From the NCBI RefSeq assembly GCF_026012015.1, contig NZ_BRXR01000001.1:3807501-3871500 (forward strand): a stretch of DNA of 64,000 nucleotides. Direction: 5' to 3'. The first letter of the stretch is position 1. Each line of letters starts with the position of its first letter. Made by a program: the position numbers and the translations under genes. This document shows, piece by piece, positions 62,291 through 64,000 of the stretch. The notes beneath the pieces were generated by a model. The model saw only the letters and a program-made list of their open reading frames with translations. It made no database searches and was not told where the DNA came from. Source of the stretch: Clostridium omnivorum (GTDB taxonomy: Bacteria; Bacillota; Clostridia; Clostridiales; Clostridiaceae).

Positions 62291-62899
62291 TTGAGTATTG
62301 ACATAAATAAGATATTTAAGAACAGAAAAGCAGGAATCATAGGAAATTATAAAAAAAGTTCAGTGATGATTTTGATATATGAAGAAGAGGGAAAGGAATA
62401 TTTAGTTTTTGAAGTCAGATCAAAACAACTGAAGAGTCAGCCAGGCGATATATGCTTGCCAGGAGGAAGGATAGAAGCAAATGAGGCTGCAAGGGATGCA
62501 GCGATTAGGGAAACAATGGAAGAACTTAATGTTGAAGAAAAGGATTTAGAATACATTGGTGAAATGGATTATTTTATAAGTCCCTATGGCTCTATTATGT
62601 ATCCTTTTATAGCTAAGCTTAAAAGGATACCTGAAGAGCCAAGTAGGGACGAAGTTGATCATATTTTTAAAGTGCCCTTGGAGTTTTTTATAAATAATGA
62701 GCCCTTATTATATGAATTAGAAATAGGTCCAAATTTAAAAGATGATTTTCCTTACAACTATATTCAGGGGGGGAAGAATTATAAGTTTAGTAAGGGAAAA
62801 TTAAAGCAGTATTTTTATAAGTATCAAGAATATATTATATGGGGATTTACGGCAATGATAGTTAAAAGCTTTATAGATATATTAAAAAATGAGCTTTAA
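62291..62899 (+). CDS. Nudix hydrolase, CoA pyrophosphatase type
   Basis: A 202-residue Nudix enzyme. The Nudix box GGRIEANEAARDAAIRETMEELNV is complete with the REUxEE core. SQPGDICLPGG just before it matches the UPF0035-type motif of CoA pyrophosphatases such as NudL/PCD1, so CoA and its oxidised forms are the likely substrates. The start is read as TTG at 62291 because AGAGGTG lies 6 bases upstream; a GTG three codons earlier overlaps that site. It converges with a membrane-protein gene with a 4-base overlap of stops. Confidence 0.85.
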   Translation: MSIDINKIFKNRKAGIIGNYKKSSVMILIYEEEGKEYLVFEVRSKQLKSQPGDICLPGGRIEANEAARDAAIRETMEELNVEEKDLEYIGEMDYFISPYGSIMYPFIAKLKRIPEEPSRDEVDHIFKVPLEFFINNEPLLYELEIGPNLKDDFPYNYIQGGKNYKFSKGKLKQYFYKYQEYIIWGFTAMIVKSFIDILKNEL

Positions 62900-63243
62900 C
62901 TTGTTGCCTTTTTCCTTCCAATGCCAAAAAGTATCAAGGATAGAGCTACTGCAAATAAATATACAATTAAATAGATTATTGATATTAACCTTGAAGCCAT
63001 AAAAAATTTAAGATATATGAAGGCTGCTAGTGAGACAATGGTCCAAAATAGAGATACATAGGACATTTTATTGTTTCTGCTTCTCCAAGCATCTGGATCT
63101 TTCATATTACCAATTATTTTGTCTCTGCTTTCATTTTCTTTTGAGGTTTTTATTACTAAAGTCTTAAAGTAAAATAAAAAGGCTAGGGCAATAATTGATA
63201 CTCCTAGAAAATAATAAGATAAAGATAAACTTGTTATAGTCAT
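62896..63243 (-). CDS. Small membrane protein, three transmembrane helices
   Basis: A 115-residue protein with helices at about 9-28, 62-80 and 87-108. Between the first and second is a basic/acidic cytoplasmic or external loop with NMKDPDAWRSRNNK. I do not recognise a family, although small membrane proteins with a DPDAW-like loop occur in Clostridia. GGAGGTAACTAAT precedes the ATG on this strand. The stop overlaps the Nudix gene by 4 bases, so no terminator separates them. Confidence 0.7.
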   Translation of the reverse strand: MTITSLSLSYYFLGVSIIALAFLFYFKTLVIKTSKENESRDKIIGNMKDPDAWRSRNNKMSYVSLFWTIVSLAAFIYLKFFMASRLISIIYLIVYLFAVALSLILFGIGRKKATS

Positions 63244-63380
63244 ATTAGTTACCTCCGTTTAAATTACTTGTTTATTTATTAATAGTATAACCATATATAA
63301 ACTTAATATTTTTTATACAGGGTTAACTATTGAAAAAAGCAGTTAATAATGTTATGCTAGTATTGAAAATGAAATAAAAA

Positions 63381-63515
63381 TTGCATGAGGGAATGTGGTT
63401 TGAATCCACAACAGCCCCCGCTACTGTAATCATAGACAAATGGTATATAACCACTTGATTTTATCAGGGAAGGTTACCAGGAGGATGAAATGTGAGTCAG
63501 GATATCTTATGCAAT
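63381..63515 (+). promoter_or_regulatory. Cobalamin riboswitch
   Basis: The aptamer starts with TTGCATGAGGGAATGTGGTT, contains the conserved CCCCCGCTACTGTAA (63415-63430), and ends with the B12-box GAGTCAGGATATC and ATGCAA, which closes P1 with TTGCAT. It controls the ECF T-component gene that follows. Confidence 0.95.
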
Positions 63516-63540
63516 TTGTGTATAATCCACCTTCGGAGGG

Positions 63541-63570
63541 AAGGCTAGGTAATTTATTGCCGGGCTTTTT
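63541..63570 (+). terminator. Riboswitch-controlled terminator
   Basis: AAGGCT-a-GGTAAT / ATTGCC-g-GGCTTT followed by TTT, between the cobalamin aptamer and the start codon, so transcription termination on B12 binding is likely. A short CCACCTTCGGAGGG hairpin precedes it. Confidence 0.7.
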
Positions 63571-63601
63571 CTAGTTCGGTTTTTTATTTTTCGGAGGAAA
63601 T

Positions 63602-64000
63602 ATGAAAAAAGAAAACACTCTACATATATTAACTGTTGCTGTTATATGTTTCTCGCTGCTGATATTAACATTTTTAACTAATAATCCAGTGATTTTAGGA
63701 GCTGTTCTAATAACTTGTTTTATTATATTTTATTCTTGGAAAAGCATAGACAAGTTTAAGCTTGGAATTATTTACTTTATACCCTTCTTTATTGTTACGG
63801 TATCAATTAACTTTATTTTTGTAGATGAAGGAAAAAGTAAGCTTTTTTCAATTGGTAACAAAAGTTTTACTTTAGAAGCATTGATATATGGAAGTATACT
63901 AGCTTTTAAGCTGTTGCTTATTATCTACATTTTTATGATAATTTCAATTTTACTTAATTCCGATAGAGCTGTGTCTTATTTTTCAAGTAAAGTTCCAAAA
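63602..64000 (+). CDS. ECF transporter T component (CbiQ-like), N-terminal part
   Basis: The first 133 residues of a protein cut by the window end. It reads as membrane helices of the EcfT/CbiQ type: TVAVICFSLLILTFLTNNPVILGAVLITCFIIFYSW, FKLGIIYFIPFFIVTVSINFIF and LEALIYGSILAFKLLLIIYIFMIISILL, with KSIDKFKLG and SDRAVSYFSSKVP loops that fit T components. A CGGAGGAAAT site precedes ATG at 63602. The cobalamin riboswitch in front indicates a B12- or cobalt-related transporter. The A components and any S component would lie to the right, outside the window. Confidence 0.8.
   Translation, partial: MKKENTLHILTVAVICFSLLILTFLTNNPVILGAVLITCFIIFYSWKSIDKFKLGIIYFIPFFIVTVSINFIFVDEGKSKLFSIGNKSFTLEALIYGSILAFKLLLIIYIFMIISILLNSDRAVSYFSSKVPK

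Overview
The window is AT-rich DNA with strong purine-rich ribosome binding sites, frequent GTG/TTG starts and dense hairpin-plus-T-run terminators. It carries pyruvate:ferredoxin oxidoreductase, GapN, a PPi-type phosphofructokinase, ECF transporter parts, and preQ1 and cobalamin riboswitches. Together these point to a fermentative anaerobic Firmicute of the Clostridium type. No species is claimed. I saw no prophage, insertion sequence, CRISPR array or plasmid gene; the region reads as ordinary chromosome made of many short transcription units on both strands.

Layout. 1-2.4 kb: 3' three quarters of a 23S rRNA gene, then tRNA-Asn with no 5S gene between. 2.6-10 kb: a methyl-accepting chemotaxis/solute-binding fusion, a secreted metallo-beta-lactamase-fold lipoprotein, PlsC, GapN, two coiled-coil proteins and a DUF1836 regulator. 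10-21 kb: PepD-type dipeptidase, Nramp metal transporter, amidohydrolase, a small membrane protein, PFOR, and a likely stress cluster (DUF3787 protein, long-tailed SDR, two tiny hydrophilic proteins, DUF4870 protein). 21-30 kb: alpha/beta hydrolase, a degenerate RNase H-like protein, YgiQ radical SAM enzyme, an RsiV-like secreted protein, and a PAP2/response regulator/histidine kinase operon. 30-38.7 kb: Lgt, cysteine desulfurase-ThiI operon, NlpC/P60 hydrolase, LarE, a MoeA-like protein and a GT4 glycosyltransferase. 38.8-48.7 kb: flavin reductase, divergent cis-prenyltransferase, 2H phosphoesterase, VIT-vWA protein, ECF S component, Cca, a hexose epimerase, a subtilase and an unlisted 56-residue membrane protein. 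48.8-64 kb: DEAD-box helicase, preQ1-controlled QueT, M16 peptidase-RecX, PPi-type PFK, threonine aldolase, HypF, DMT exporter, M29 aminopeptidase, DacF-type carboxypeptidase, Nudix hydrolase, and a cobalamin riboswitch in front of an ECF T component cut by the window end.

How the genes fit together. PPi-type PFK (saves ATP), GapN (makes NADPH instead of 1,3-bisphosphoglycerate) and PFOR (pyruvate to acetyl-CoA plus reduced ferredoxin) outline an energy- and redox-tuned glycolysis, although they are unlinked. The cysteine desulfurase and ThiI form a tRNA thiolation pair; QueT and Cca add further tRNA biology. Lgt, DacF, NlpC/P60 and the prenyltransferase homologue belong to the envelope.

The most unusual items are the soluble MCP-SBP fusion, the RNase H-like protein that has lost two of four catalytic acids, structured 5' leaders in front of the threonine aldolase and the ECF S component, overlapping palindromes between hypF and the DMT transporter, twin palindromes before the two-component operon, and the small proteins. 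I did not find a clearly new multi-gene defence or mobile system.
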